The translations under genes were made by a program, and so were the position numbers. The notes under the pieces were generated by a model that was not told where the DNA came from, ran no database searches, and worked only from the letters and a program-made list of their open reading frames with translations. From Bowmanella denitrificans (GTDB lineage Bacteria > Pseudomonadota > Gammaproteobacteria > Enterobacterales > Alteromonadaceae), in the NCBI RefSeq assembly GCF_002887595.1, contig NZ_PEBU01000005.1, positions 182,648-246,647 on the forward strand: a DNA stretch of 64,000 nucleotides, written 5' to 3'. This document shows, piece by piece, positions 51,900 to 60,919 of this stretch (positions are counted from its first letter, which is position 1; each line of letters opens with the position of its first letter).

Positions 51900-53255
51900 A
51901 TGAAACATGGACTTTTCGTTTTTACCCGCGACCTTCGTGTGCAGGACAACCAGGCCCTTGCCGCCATTGCCCGTCAGGTGGACCGGCTGGACTGCCTGTA
52001 TATCGCAGACCCTGAAGACCAGCAACCCGGTCGCTATACCTGCCGTGGGCAAGGCATACATGCCAGGCGATTTTTACAGCAAAGCCTGAGCCAGTTACAG
52101 CAGACACTGCAACTTTTTGGGCAGCATCTGCATGTACTGGAAGAAGAGCCCCTGACAGCCGTCTGCCGTTTTGTGCAGGCCAGAAAAATCAACCTGGTGG
52201 GGCAAAGTGCGCCATTTGGTGTGTATGAACAAGCTCTGACCGCCCGCCTGGCTCAGAAGCTGGCAGCAATGGGGGTGGATTTTCAGACCAGCTGGCAACA
52301 TACGCTATTTGACAGGTCACAACTGCCGTTTGACCTGACTGACCTGCCAAAGCATTTCACCCCATTTCGTCAGCTTGTGGAGCCGCTGTTTTCTGTTGTG
52401 CCACCAGTGGAAAGGGTGATCTTATTGCCGCCGCCAGTTGCTGCGCCCGAGCAGAAAATGACGCTGAGCAGTGCTGGCAAGCCCGGCAATACGTTGGCGT
52501 TTCAGGGCGGCTGTCAGGCTGGCGCTGCCCATCTGCATACTTATTTCAATACCGATGCACCGCTGACCTACAAAGACACCCGCAATGCCCTCGACTGTCC
52601 ACAATCTTCCACCAGATTCAGTCCCTGGCTGGCCTTTGGTTGCTTATCTGTGCGTCAGATCTGGCAACGTCTGCGGCAATTTGAACAGGACAAGGGCGCT
52701 AACCAGTCTACCTACTGGATAAAATTCGAGCTTTTGTGGCGGGAATATTTCCACTGGTACCTGCAGCGTTACCAAAGCCAGGTATTCCGCTTTGCCGGTA
52801 TCCATAGCCAGCCTCCGCTGACCAGTTTTCACGCCGGGCGCTTCGCAAAATGGTGTATGGGCAACACGCCCTACCCGCTGGTGAATGCCGTCATGCGTCA
52901 GCTCAACCAAACCGGCTATATCAGTAATCGCGCCAGGCAAATTGCCGCCAGTTGCTGGCTCAATGAATTGCAGGGCGACTGGCGCTACGGCGCCGCCTAT
53001 TTTCAGCAACAGTTAATCGATTATGATGTGGCAGCCAACTGGGGTAACTGGCAGTATCTGGCGGGGGTGGGCGCCGATCCCCGTGGTGGGCGCTGGTTCG
53101 ATTTACACAAACAAGGCCGTTTGTATGACCCACAGGGGCAATTTATCCGTCGCTGGGGCGGCGAGGATTGTGATCCGCAACTGGATCATCAGGATGCTGC
53201 AGACTGGCCTTTACCTGACACTGATGCCAACCAGCCCGGCAGGGAATCCGAATGA
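51900..53255 (+). CDS. DASH-family cryptochrome / photolyase
   Basis: 451 residues from the ATG at 51900, chosen because the conserved start [17 protein letters not shown] follows at once. The N-terminal alpha/beta photolyase domain is about 1-130. The FAD-binding helical domain contains [101 protein letters not shown], the run typical of Cry-DASH. Such proteins repair CPD lesions in single-stranded DNA or act as blue-light receptors. Its stop overlaps the next start by 4 bp (53252-53255), so two flavoproteins are made from one message. Confidence 0.88.
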   Translation: MKHGLFVFTRDLRVQDNQALAAIARQVDRLDCLYIADPEDQQPGRYTCRGQGIHARRFLQQSLSQLQQTLQLFGQHLHVLEEEPLTAVCRFVQARKINLVGQSAPFGVYEQALTARLAQKLAAMGVDFQTSWQHTLFDRSQLPFDLTDLPKHFTPFRQLVEPLFSVVPPVERVILLPPPVAAPEQKMTLSSAGKPGNTLAFQGGCQAGAAHLHTYFNTDAPLTYKDTRNALDCPQSSTRFSPWLAFGCLSVRQIWQRLRQFEQDKGANQSTYWIKFELLWREYFHWYLQRYQSQVFRFAGIHSQPPLTSFHAGRFAKWCMGNTPYPLVNAVMRQLNQTGYISNRARQIAASCWLNELQGDWRYGAAYFQQQLIDYDVAANWGNWQYLAGVGADPRGGRWFDLHKQGRLYDPQGQFIRRWGGEDCDPQLDHQDAADWPLPDTDANQPGRESE

Positions 53256-54730
53256 CGGCAGCAAAACCATCCATCAATATTGTATGGCTGAAGCGCGACC
53301 TGAGATTGTCTGACCATGCCCCGCTAAAACAGGCGATGACGTCGCCCTGTCCGGTACTGCTGCTGTATATTGTTGAACCTATGCTGCTGGATGATCCCCA
53401 TTATGACATCCGCCACTGGCGCTTTATCTATCAGTCCCTGGCAGATATGGCCAGACGCCTGCCACAAGATGCACTTTGGGTATTGCAAGGTGACGCGCTG
53501 GACTGCTTTGCGCAATTGGCGGAGCATTATCAAATCAGGCATATCTGGAGCTACCAGGAAACCGGCCTGAATAATACCTTTGCCCGCGACAACGCCCTTG
53601 CCCGCTGGTGTCAGCACAACAACATAACATGGCAACAATTTCAGTCTGGCGGCGTGATTCGAGGCCTTGCTCATCGCAAGGACTGGGACAAATCCTGGCA
53701 GCAAGTGATGCGCCAACCCCAGGCCGACGTTGACCTGCAGCCTATACCCTGGCTATCTCAGGTGCAGCCAGCCCATCATAGTCTGCCGTTTTTCAGCGCC
53801 CCGTCAGCCTGGCAAACAGCCGCTGCACATTTTCAATCCGGTGGTGAAAGTCAGGCATGGCAAACCCTGCACAGCTTCTTTGCCGGACGTGGTCAGGATT
53901 ATGCCAAGGCGATCTCCAGCCCACTGCGCAGCCGGGAAGGTTGTTCCAGGCTGTCCCCCTATCTGGCCTGGGGCAATATCAGTCTGCGCCAATGCTACCA
54001 ACATTTGCTAAAGCACTGGCAACGACCGGGTTGGCGTTATGCCCTTCGCGCTTTGTCGTCACGCTTGCATTGGCACTGCCACTTTATCCAGAAATTTGAA
54101 AGTGAATGTAGCATGCAGTTTGAACACATTAACGCTGGCTACCAGCATCTGCCCTACCTGCAGGGGCCTGACGTAGCGGTGCGCCTGAAAGCCTGGCAAC
54201 AGGGTAACACCGGTTACCCGCTGGTCGACGCCTGCATGCGCTGTCTTTATCACACCGGCTATATCAATTTCCGTATGCGGGCCATGCTGGTCAGCTTTCT
54301 GTGTCATCATCTGATGCTGGACTGGCGACTGGGCGTACAGCATCTGGCCAGGCTATTTCTGGACTTTGAGCCTGGCATTCATTACCCACAGTTTCAGATG
54401 CAGGCCGGGGTGACCGGCACCAACACCATACGTATCTACAACCCGGTAAAACAGTCGCAGGAGCAGGACCCGGACGGCCAGTTTATCCGTCAATGGCTGC
54501 CGGTACTGGCCGCCCTGCCCAACGAACTCATTCACCAGCCCTGGCTGATGACAGCCATGGAGCAGCAGATGTATCAGGTTCAACTGGGTCAGGACTATCC
54601 CTTGCCATTGGTGGACATTCAGCACAGCGCCAAAGCCGCCCGGGAGCTGCTGTGGGCCTGGCGAAAACGCCCGGAGGTCAGGCGCCAGGCCAGCCGCATA
54701 TTGCGTCGCCATGTGCGCCCAGGCTCATGA
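53252..54730 (+). CDS. Second cryptochrome/photolyase-family FAD protein
   Basis: 492 residues. It starts [21 protein letters not shown], the photolyase N-domain signature. The FAD domain has [104 protein letters not shown] and [13 protein letters not shown]. The N-x-x-M-R-A and the helix before it match class I-type enzymes, yet the sequence differs from the Cry-DASH partner and belongs to a separate branch of photolyase-like proteins. It may repair UV lesions in double-stranded DNA or sense light. It overlaps both neighbours by 4 bp (ATGA), the middle of a tight three-gene operon. The subclass is uncertain. Confidence 0.85.
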   Translation: MTAAKPSINIVWLKRDLRLSDHAPLKQAMTSPCPVLLLYIVEPMLLDDPHYDIRHWRFIYQSLADMARRLPQDALWVLQGDALDCFAQLAEHYQIRHIWSYQETGLNNTFARDNALARWCQHNNITWQQFQSGGVIRGLAHRKDWDKSWQQVMRQPQADVDLQPIPWLSQVQPAHHSLPFFSAPSAWQTAAAHFQSGGESQAWQTLHSFFAGRGQDYAKAISSPLRSREGCSRLSPYLAWGNISLRQCYQHLLKHWQRPGWRYALRALSSRLHWHCHFIQKFESECSMQFEHINAGYQHLPYLQGPDVAVRLKAWQQGNTGYPLVDACMRCLYHTGYINFRMRAMLVSFLCHHLMLDWRLGVQHLARLFLDFEPGIHYPQFQMQAGVTGTNTIRIYNPVKQSQEQDPDGQFIRQWLPVLAALPNELIHQPWLMTAMEQQMYQVQLGQDYPLPLVDIQHSAKAARELLWAWRKRPEVRRQASRILRRHVRPGS

Positions 54731-54885
54731 AACGTAATGGCAAAACAGTAAAAAAGACCGACTTACCGGTAAAAATCTGTGCGCAATGTCACAGGCCCTT
54801 TCGTTGGCGCAAAAAATGGCATGCCTGTTGGGAGCAGGTACAGTATTGCAGTCAAGGCTGTAAACAGCGGCGCAGCGGCTGCTGA
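54727..54885 (+). CDS. DUF2256 zinc-finger-like small protein
   Basis: 52 residues starting [22 protein letters not shown]-overlapping the photolyase stop. Four cysteines in [14 protein letters not shown]...[12 protein letters not shown] form a probable zinc ribbon; the [16 protein letters not shown] pattern is the DUF2256 signature. DUF2256 genes are very often adjacent to photolyase/cryptochrome genes, so this placement supports the call. Its role in the operon is not known; a chaperone or DNA-binding partner is plausible. Confidence 0.85.
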   Translation: MKRNGKTVKKTDLPVKICAQCHRPFRWRKKWHACWEQVQYCSQGCKQRRSGC

Positions 54886-55016
54886 GATTAACACCTTGTA
54901 ACCCAATCAGGATGCCCTGGCTGTTGCAATTTGCTCGCCAAGCAAGTACTAATCGACTGATATAAAGTTACAAACCAGATGTATTCACAGCGCCTTGATC
55001 TAAAGGATATAACAAT

Positions 55017-58000
55017 ATGAAAAAGACTACCCTGGCCCTGTTGCTGGGCTCGCTGTCGCCCCTGATTGCCAGCACGACAGTGGCTGCATCCGGCAGCAAA
55101 ATGCTGCAATCCCCCACCCTGAGTAAAGAGCATATCGCCTTTGTTTACGCCGGTGATATTTACCGTGCAGACCGAAACGGTCAGGGGGTGACCCGTTTGA
55201 CATCCCACGCGGCAGACGAAGACCATCCGCATTTTTCCCCGGACGGTAAATGGCTGGCCTATACCGGCGCGTATGACGATAACCAGGATGTGTACATCAT
55301 CCCCACCCAGGGCGGGCAGCCACAGCGCCTGACCTGGCATGCCGGCAAAGACGACGTGGTGGGCTGGTCAGAGGACGGTAAATCTGTGCTGTTCACCTCT
55401 TACCGTGAAACCGCCAACGGCCGCACCGGCCAACTTTATCAGGTGAAAGTGTCGGGCGGTTTACCTGAGCAGGTCATGCGTGCCACCGTGGGCGATGCAG
55501 ATCTATCTGAAGACGGCCGTTATCTGGCCTACAATCCCCATCAACCGGCCCATCGTGGCGGCAGTGGCTGGCGCAATCACCGCGGCGGCACCACACCACC
55601 GGTGTGGATTTACGATCTGAAAAGCCATAGCTACCAGGAAATTCCCCACGGCAATTTCAGTGACACTAACCCTCTATGGGTGGGTGACAAGGTGTATTTC
55701 CTGTCTGACCGCAATAAAAGCCGCCAGTTATTCGCTTTTGATAAAGGCAAGCTAAACCAGGTTACCGACAACCAGGACTGGGATATCACCAGCGCCGACG
55801 CCAGCGGTACAGACATTATCTATGCCATGGGCGGCGAGTTATATGTACTGGACGGCAAAAAAGGTCGCAGCCGTAAACTGGATATCCGTGTTAATGCGGA
55901 TCTGGTGCAATGGCGCACACAGTGGCAAGACGCCATGCCGTCGATGACCCAGGCAGTATTATCTGCCACCGGCAAACGGGTACTGATCAGCGCCAGGGGC
56001 GAGATCTTCAGCGTGCCGGTGGAAGATGGCGCCACCAAAAACTTAACCAACAGCAGCCAGTATAACGAGCGGGACGGCCTGTGGTCAGCCACAGGTGATG
56101 AACTGGTGTATATCACCGACGAGGATGGCCGTTATCAGATTGTGGTGGCCGACCAATTCGGCAAGGAACGTCGTCGCTTTGCCGCCACCGACACACCGAC
56201 AGATGTCAGCTTGCGCCATATCAGTGGCGACGGTAAACATCTGGTGTATTCCGATTCCCGCCAGAAGCTTTGGCTGATGGCCCTGGACAGCGGCAAGCGC
56301 ACCGAAGTGATGGAAGATATCAGCATGCTGGGCTTTGACACGGCGGTGTCTAACGACGGTCGTCTGCTTGCCTACACCAAGCGTAATCCCAATTATTTTG
56401 CCGATCTGTATATATACGAAATTGCCACTGGCAAGCAGCATAAAGTCACCGACGGCATGAGCCATAACGCCCTGCCCGCTTTTAGCCCAGACGGTCAATA
56501 TCTGTACTTTGCCTCATCTACCAATGCAGGCTCTACGGCCTTTTTCCTGGATATGAGCACCCAGGAAAAACCGCAGCGCTTCGGTTTATATGCGGTGGTA
56601 CTGGACAAACAAGGCAAATCGCCGCTGTTGCCCAAGCTGGCGGATGAAGACGCCCGGGATCCCAGTGCCGACAAAGGTAAAGACGATAAGCCCGAAGATA
56701 AGCAGGATAAAAGCGCTGACAAGGCCGTCGATCTGGCCGGTGTGCAGCAACGTATCGTGGCCCTGCCGGTGGACCAGCGCTTTTATACCGGCCTGACGGT
56801 GGGTAACGATAACAATCTGTACTTTGTCGAACACAGCCAGGCCGGTGCCGCCATTGACAGTGACGGCAGCCCCCAGCGCGACGCCGAGTTAAAACGCTTT
56901 AATATGGACAAGCGCAAGGTTGAAGACGTTGAAAAGCAAGTCTTTGCTGTTAGCGCCTCGGCCGACGGCAAACATTTGCTGTTAACCGGAAAAGACAACA
57001 AACTCAGCATTGCCAAGGTGGCGGAGAAAATTAAAGCCGAGCCACTGAAAACCGCTGCGGTGAAGGCGCTGATCGACCCCAGACAGGAATGGGCGCAGAT
57101 ATTTGCTGAAGCCTGGCGCAATGAACGGGACTATTTCTACGACCCCAATATGCATGGCCTGAACTGGCAGAAGGTCTATAACAAATACCTGCCACTGCTT
57201 AGCCATGTGGGTCGTCGCGAAGACCTGAACTGGCTGATCCGCGAGATGATCGCCGAAATGGAGGTGGGCCATAACGTGGTCTACGGTGGCGACGGTCATA
57301 AAGAGAAACCAATCAAGGTAGGCATGCTGGGCGCCGACTTCGCCATAGTAAATGGCCAGTATCAGTTCAGCAAAATCTATAGCGGTGAGCGCTGGAATCC
57401 GGATCTTCACGCCCCGCTGGCCGTGCCCGGCATTGATATTCAGAAGGGTGACACCCTGCATGCCATCGACGGTGAAAACCTATCTGCTGATGACAATATC
57501 TATCGCCTGCTGACCGGTAAAGCTGATACCCAGGTGCGTTTACTGGTGAGCCGCAATGGTAAAGTTGAGGATGCCAAAACTCTGGTGGTGGATACCATCA
57601 GTTCAGAGCGTAAACTGCGCCACTGGCACTGGGTTGAACAGAATCGCCAATATGTGTGGGAAAAAACCGCAGGTAAGGCGGGTTATGTGTATCTGCCCAA
57701 CACCGCTGGCGCAGGCTACACCAACTTTAACCGCATGTTCTACCCACAGGCCGATAAGCGCGCCATGATTATTGATGAGCGCAGCAACGGCGGTGGTCAG
57801 GCGGCCAACTACATTACCGATGTGCTGTCCCGCCAGTATCTGGCCGGCTGGAAATACCGTTCAGGCAGCATGATTCTGAGCACCCCGGCCGGTGCCGTAT
57901 ACGGGCCTAAGGTGATGCTGATTGACCAGGATGCCGGCTCCGGCGGTGACTTCCTGCCCTACAGCTTTAAACGTATGGAGCTGGGTAAACTGATCGGCAA

Positions 58001-58286
58001 AACCACCTGGGGCGGCTTGATTGGCGTATCGGCTAACCGCAACTTTGTCGATGGTGGCCGGTTGAATGTACCGCATTTCCGTTTCTTTACCCCCGAACAT
58101 GAATGGCGGGTAGAAAACGAAGGGGTGGCACCGGATATCGATGTGGAACTGGATCCTGTGGCCGTGAACCGCGGCGAAGACCCACAGCTACAGCGTGCCA
58201 TCGCCGAAGTGCTAAACGATCTGGAAAGCTTTAAGCCCATTCGTCATGAGCAGGCACCGGCTATGCCTAAGGAATTGGGTAAGTAA
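55017..58286 (+). CDS. Tricorn-like S41 protease with PD40 propellers, exported
   Basis: 1089 residues. Signal peptide MKKTTLALLLGSLSPLIASTTVAA, a PD40/TolB propeller (about 30-300; FSPDGKWLAYTG), a second propeller (about 300-560; FSPDGQYLYFAS), an acidic lysine-rich linker (about 545-570), the C1 helical domain, a PDZ-like region (about 790-860; GDTLHAIDGENLS) and the S41-type C2 domain. Tricorn has Ser745, His746, Ser965, Asp966 and Glu1023. Here His752 (EVGHNVVY), Ser975 (DAGSGGDF) and Glu1033/Glu1035 (VENEGVAPDI) match, but the Ser before the His is Gly751 and the residue after the catalytic Ser is Gly976. It likely degrades peptides in the periplasm with altered specificity. It has its own terminator. 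Confidence 0.88.
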   Translation: MKKTTLALLLGSLSPLIASTTVAASGSKMLQSPTLSKEHIAFVYAGDIYRADRNGQGVTRLTSHAADEDHPHFSPDGKWLAYTGAYDDNQDVYIIPTQGGQPQRLTWHAGKDDVVGWSEDGKSVLFTSYRETANGRTGQLYQVKVSGGLPEQVMRATVGDADLSEDGRYLAYNPHQPAHRGGSGWRNHRGGTTPPVWIYDLKSHSYQEIPHGNFSDTNPLWVGDKVYFLSDRNKSRQLFAFDKGKLNQVTDNQDWDITSADASGTDIIYAMGGELYVLDGKKGRSRKLDIRVNADLVQWRTQWQDAMPSMTQAVLSATGKRVLISARGEIFSVPVEDGATKNLTNSSQYNERDGLWSATGDELVYITDEDGRYQIVVADQFGKERRRFAATDTPTDVSLRHISGDGKHLVYSDSRQKLWLMALDSGKRTEVMEDISMLGFDTAVSNDGRLLAYTKRNPNYFADLYIYEIATGKQHKVTDGMSHNALPAFSPDGQYLYFASSTNAGSTAFFLDMSTQEKPQRFGLYAVVLDKQGKSPLLPKLADEDARDPSADKGKDDKPEDKQDKSADKAVDLAGVQQRIVALPVDQRFYTGLTVGNDNNLYFVEHSQAGAAIDSDGSPQRDAELKRFNMDKRKVEDVEKQVFAVSASADGKHLLLTGKDNKLSIAKVAEKIKAEPLKTAAVKALIDPRQEWAQIFAEAWRNERDYFYDPNMHGLNWQKVYNKYLPLLSHVGRREDLNWLIREMIAEMEVGHNVVYGGDGHKEKPIKVGMLGADFAIVNGQYQFSKIYSGERWNPDLHAPLAVPGIDIQKGDTLHAIDGENLSADDNIYRLLTGKADTQVRLLVSRNGKVEDAKTLVVDTISSERKLRHWHWVEQNRQYVWEKTAGKAGYVYLPNTAGAGYTNFNRMFYPQADKRAMIIDERSNGGGQAANYITDVLSRQYLAGWKYRSGSMILSTPAGAVYGPKVMLIDQDAGSGGDFLPYSFKRMELGKLIGKTTWGGLIGVSANRNFVDGGRLNVPHFRFFTPEHEWRVENEGVAPDIDVELDPVAVNRGEDPQLQRAIAEVLNDLESFKPIRHEQAPAMPKELGK

Positions 58287-58340
58287 GGGTGGGTTGGCCG
58301 ATGACCGTGTTTGGGTCATTGGCATAGTCCATTAATTTAA

Positions 58341-58366
58341 AAAGCTGCAACTTAGGTTGCAGCTTT
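58341..58366 (+). terminator. Intrinsic terminator of the tricorn-like gene
   Basis: AAAGCTGCAAC (58341-58351), loop TTAG, GTTGCAGCTTT (58356-58366), then TTTTA: a perfect 11-bp stem with a T-tract, 55 bp past the stop. Confidence 0.9.
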
Positions 58367-58433
58367 TTTATTGGTCTATTCGCTATATGTGCATTTTTAG
58401 CGAGCCCTTGCGCGCCAGTCCCACTCGAGCGTC

Positions 58434-58610
58434 ATGGCTGTTGCTCTTTGGACCAGCTCAAGCTATTCAATCTGGTTCCTGGCCGCCCCAATAATGAAAA
58501 TTAAATATGTTTCACCACGAAGTTCACGAAGGACAATATCGATTGTCCAGTCTTCGTGCTCTTCGAGTCCTTCGTGGTAGAAAAATAATTACTTGTGAAA
58601 AGCGGGGCAA
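58434..58610. repeat. Dispersed repeat element, full copy with inverted ends
   Basis: An intergenic element in the 410-bp gap after the tricorn gene (no gene seen). A left part ends TTTCACCACGAAG, an inner GGACAAT...ATTGTCC pair follows, and the right part has CTTCGTGGTAGAAA, complementary to the left end. The right part reappears at 59608 and the left part at 60716, so the two halves occur separately as well as joined. It resembles a MITE-like or REP-like element. Confidence 0.6.
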
Positions 58611-58696
58611 AGCTTTGACTCAGTTGACCCAATACCAAGATCAATGAACCTGCCCCTACTAACCAGAATTTGATCCAAACCTATATGCTCAAAAAG

Positions 58697-59110
58697 TCAA
58701 CACGCGCCAGTCCTGCCTTCAAAATAAGCGGGTAACTCAGGCTGCAATTCACACCAATTGGCTTTATAGCCAGTATAAATTTGTGCATCGATTGTTACTG
58801 GAATATCAGTATCAAATGTCGCTATAGCCAGCTCAATATTGCCAACAGGCTCACCTTTAACTCTGAAACCTATACTTGAACCACAGTTGATGCAAAATGT
58901 GCGGATTGTGCCATTTGATGCCACAAAATCTTTAAGGAGATCTTTTCCAGAAAGCCAGGCAAGACCTTGAACTCCAACCAATGTGCCAAAGGCAGCACCG
59001 TGAAACTTACGGCACATAGAGCAATGACAATTCGCCGCTTTGTCACTGAATCCATCTACGGAAAAACGGACATTTCCGCACAAGCACGAACCTTGATACT
59101 TTTGACTCAT
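58697..59110 (-). CDS. GFA / CENP-V family zinc protein
   Basis: 137 residues from the ATG at 59110, which has AAGGAGAG upstream; a longer reading to 59197 is not supported. The zinc cysteines are in SCLCGNVRF (CxC), NCHCSMCRKFHG (CxCxxC) and TFCINCGSSIGF (CxxC), the pattern of the glutathione-dependent formaldehyde-activating (GFA) family. Members include GFA-like glutathione adduct enzymes and many of unknown role, so substrate cannot be named. It stands alone in a repeat-rich region. Confidence 0.85.
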   Translation of the reverse strand: MSQKYQGSCLCGNVRFSVDGFSDKAANCHCSMCRKFHGAAFGTLVGVQGLAWLSGKDLLKDFVASNGTIRTFCINCGSSIGFRVKGEPVGNIELAIATFDTDIPVTIDAQIYTGYKANWCELQPELPAYFEGRTGAC

Positions 59111-59239
59111 CCTGACTCTCCTTCTTTGTATAGTGCGAGCATTTACAGCAGTTGAAACAAAGCATGCAACATGCAAAAAGGGCATTGGCCAAACCATGTC
59201 ATGTGCTTCAACTGCTGCGTCCCAGGGCGGTCAGGGTCA

Positions 59240-59607
59240 CTAATTAGCTTCCGCAGACGCTGGCTTCTCCGTTAAATTAAAGCCTTTCACAAGCAACCAC
59301 AATGGCACCAGAAGTTCAAACAACGCCCCAGGAATATAAAGGAAACCGCCACCAATATAGATATTAAAGAAGTCTGACAGCATCTTCAGCAGTAACAATG
59401 GGTAACCGATCAGTCCCAGCGCGACAAGCGTGGTACCCGTCGGTATTGATAAAGGGTTTGGCATAGCAGAAAAGCGCCAACCGATAACGCCATCATACCC
59501 GGTTTAACACTAACGTAGCGCCCGGAGCGTATCGCATCGGCCATCAGGTGCTCAGCATTAGCCGGGGCCTCAAGCACCACCGGGCTTAGTGAAACCAGGG
59601 AAAAAAC
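59240..59607 (-). pseudogene. DUF4386 membrane protein, truncated and frameshifted
   Basis: The last 74 codons (59464 to 59240) read IPTGTTLVALGLIGYPLLLLKML...YIPGALFELLVPLWLLVKG, the C-terminal end of DUF4386. An overlapping frame upstream reads VVLEAPANAEHLMADAIRSG, then MMALSVGAFLLCQTLYQYRRVPRL, the preceding part of the same family, and stops at about 59412. Restoring one G in the GGGACTGATC region would join the two frames as WGLIGY. The 5' end stops at the repeat at 59608. So this is a remnant of a gene like 60920-61588, disabled by a frameshift and loss of its 5' half. The joined reading is inference from the two frames. Confidence 0.7.
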
Positions 59608-59725
59608 CGATTGTCCATTCTTCGTGTTCTTCCGATCTTCGTGGTAGAAAAATCAATAGTTGTGAAAGCGGGGGCAAAGCGGCTTGGGCCGCTTAAGGGG
59701 TGGCTTCTGGTTGATGTTTGTAGAC
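59608..59725. repeat. Right half of the dispersed element plus hairpin module
   Basis: CCGATTGTCCATTCTTCGTG and TCTTCGTGGTAGAAAAATC match the right part of the element at 58434-58610. It continues into a module (59667-59725) with AAGCGGC/GCCGCTT hairpin arms at 59677-59694. That module recurs almost exactly at 63730-63789. Confidence 0.7.
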
Positions 59726-59731
59726 CGTGAC

Positions 59732-60013
59732 TCACTTTTGCACTTTGAGCTGTTTAATCCCTGCAACATACAATGTGTCACCATCCCACCCTTGGTAAGA
59801 ATCAGGATTCAAATAATCGATAAGTTCACTATCTGCAGGTACGATTTTCATTTTCCCTTTATAAGCTACGTCTCCAGAAACATAATAAATTTCGCCCAAA
59901 TATTCATCAGGCATTAATTCTTCATTCTTTTGAATTAAAACAAACACACCACCATCAAGACCACCTATCCAAAATGCTTTTTCATTTAAACTCTCCCACC
60001 AGCTCAGGCACTG
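59732..60013 (-). pseudogene. 5'-truncated remnant of a hypothetical gene
   Basis: The readable part (59732-59947) begins at a GTG with no ribosome site, but coding-like sequence continues upstream in frame (WWESLNEKAFWIGGLDGGVFVLIQKNEEL) until a stop at 60014, with no ATG. It is best read as the 3' end of a larger gene: YLGEIYYVSGDVAYKGKMKI, then QGWDGDTLYVAGIKQLKVQK. I do not recognise the family. It is AT-richer than the core genes. A short functional gene with a non-standard start is possible but less likely. Confidence 0.5.
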
Positions 60014-60053
60014 CTAAAAAACGACGCGCTTGGCCTTGTTAAGGTTCCTGCCG

Positions 60054-60077
60054 TATACTAGTACGGAACTTCCGTAC
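60054..60077 (+). promoter_or_regulatory. Toxin-antitoxin promoter and palindromic operator
   Basis: TATACT (60054-60059) is a likely -10, followed at once by GTACGGAACTTCCGTAC (60061-60077), a perfect 8-1-8 palindrome 16 bp upstream of the antitoxin ATG. Binding there by the antitoxin would block transcription, as in other YefM/YoeB loci. The -35 is poor. Confidence 0.65.
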
Positions 60078-60093
60078 ATTAAGGTGCCGTTTT

Positions 60094-60366
60094 ATGGACA
60101 CAATCAGTGTAAACAAATTCAGAGATAACCTTAAAAGCGTTGTAGAGCAGGTGGTTAGCCGACACGAACCGCTCAAGGTAACGCGCCGTGCCGGAGAGGC
60201 TTTCGTGGTAATAAGTGCCGACGACTGGGAACGAGAGCAGGAAACCCTTCACGTACTCCAAAGCAAGAATCTTATGCAACAGATTGCTGACTCTCTTGAA
60301 ACCCACACCCGTGGACAAGGCTATAAACCCACTGGCGAGCAGTTGGATGAGATCACTGGTATTTGA
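60094..60366 (+). CDS. yefM: YefM/Phd-family antitoxin
   Basis: 90 residues starting MDTISVNKFRDNLKSVVEQVVSRHEPLKVTRR, the Phd/YefM DNA-binding N-domain, followed by the family's AFVVISADDWE segment (YefM proteins have a very similar VVLMSLDDYN-type strand). The C-terminal tail (LMQQIADSLETHTRGQG) would wrap the toxin. It is directly downstream of the palindrome at 60061 and overlaps the toxin gene by 20 bp. It should neutralise the toxin and repress the operon. Confidence 0.85.
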   Translation: MDTISVNKFRDNLKSVVEQVVSRHEPLKVTRRAGEAFVVISADDWEREQETLHVLQSKNLMQQIADSLETHTRGQGYKPTGEQLDEITGI

Positions 60367-60619
60367 GGGCAACACTTGGACAGCGTATGAGGCTATGCGC
60401 GAAAAAGACAAACCACTGCACAAGGCCCTGTGCAAATTGCTCAAGGAAATGCTGCGCTCCGATGACCCATCTTCCGGACTGGGAAAGCCAGAACCACTGA
60501 AGCACAACCTCTCTGGCTTATGGTCCAAACGGATATCACGGAAAGACCGTTTGATATATCGGTTCGACGATGAGTGCATTTATATCTTCGCTATCGGTGG
60601 TCATTACGATCAGCCCTAA
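60347..60619 (+). CDS. yoeB: YoeB/Txe-family mRNA interferase toxin
   Basis: 90 residues from the ATG at 60347, inside the antitoxin's end; a longer reading would run through the whole antitoxin. The fold and catalytic residues match YoeB: RSLVFEGNTWTAYEAMREKDK at the start, LGKPEPLKHNLSGLWSKRIS with the Glu of PEP, RLIYRFD with Arg, and IFAIGGHYDQP with His-Tyr. YoeB cleaves mRNA at the ribosomal A site after antitoxin loss. All known key residues look intact, so the toxin is probably active. The pair lies in a decaying repeat region, as addiction modules often do. Confidence 0.87.
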   Translation: MRSLVFEGNTWTAYEAMREKDKPLHKALCKLLKEMLRSDDPSSGLGKPEPLKHNLSGLWSKRISRKDRLIYRFDDECIYIFAIGGHYDQP

Positions 60620-60715
60620 CTACTGATATGACTCCCCGTTTCCTAAATTTTGCCTTTCAACTGGCAAGCATTGACTTTTTTGTGTTTTATGAAGCACCTG
60701 TCACCTTACAACAGA

Positions 60716-60805
60716 CGCTCTGTCTGTTGCTTTTACGGCCAGTTCAAGCTGATTCCAAACCGCCCTACTAATGGAATTTAAGTATCTTTCACCACGAAGG
60801 ACAAT
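60716..60805. repeat. Left half of the dispersed element
   Basis: This stretch aligns with 58434-58535: CTGTTGCT near the start, GCC-rich AACCGCCC, AATGGAATTTAAG, then CTTTCACCACGAAGGACAAT. The following CATGCGATTTTTATCG differs, so only the left half is present. The 300-bp gap between the toxin and the DUF4386 gene holds nothing else I can support; the 69-codon minus-strand ORF at 60701-60910 is not credible. Confidence 0.6.
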
Positions 60806-60919
60806 CATGCGATTTTTATCGAAATGCAGCTTAACATGGGGCGCGTTTGGGACGGCATCCATGCCTCCGATGGTTTCAAAATTCCCACGTGAACTACTCG
60901 TGTAACCCAACGCTCTATA

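Noticed and set aside
60701-60910. A 69-codon minus-strand ORF
   Set aside because: About half of it lies in the dispersed repeat and it has no ribosome site or recognisable domain.
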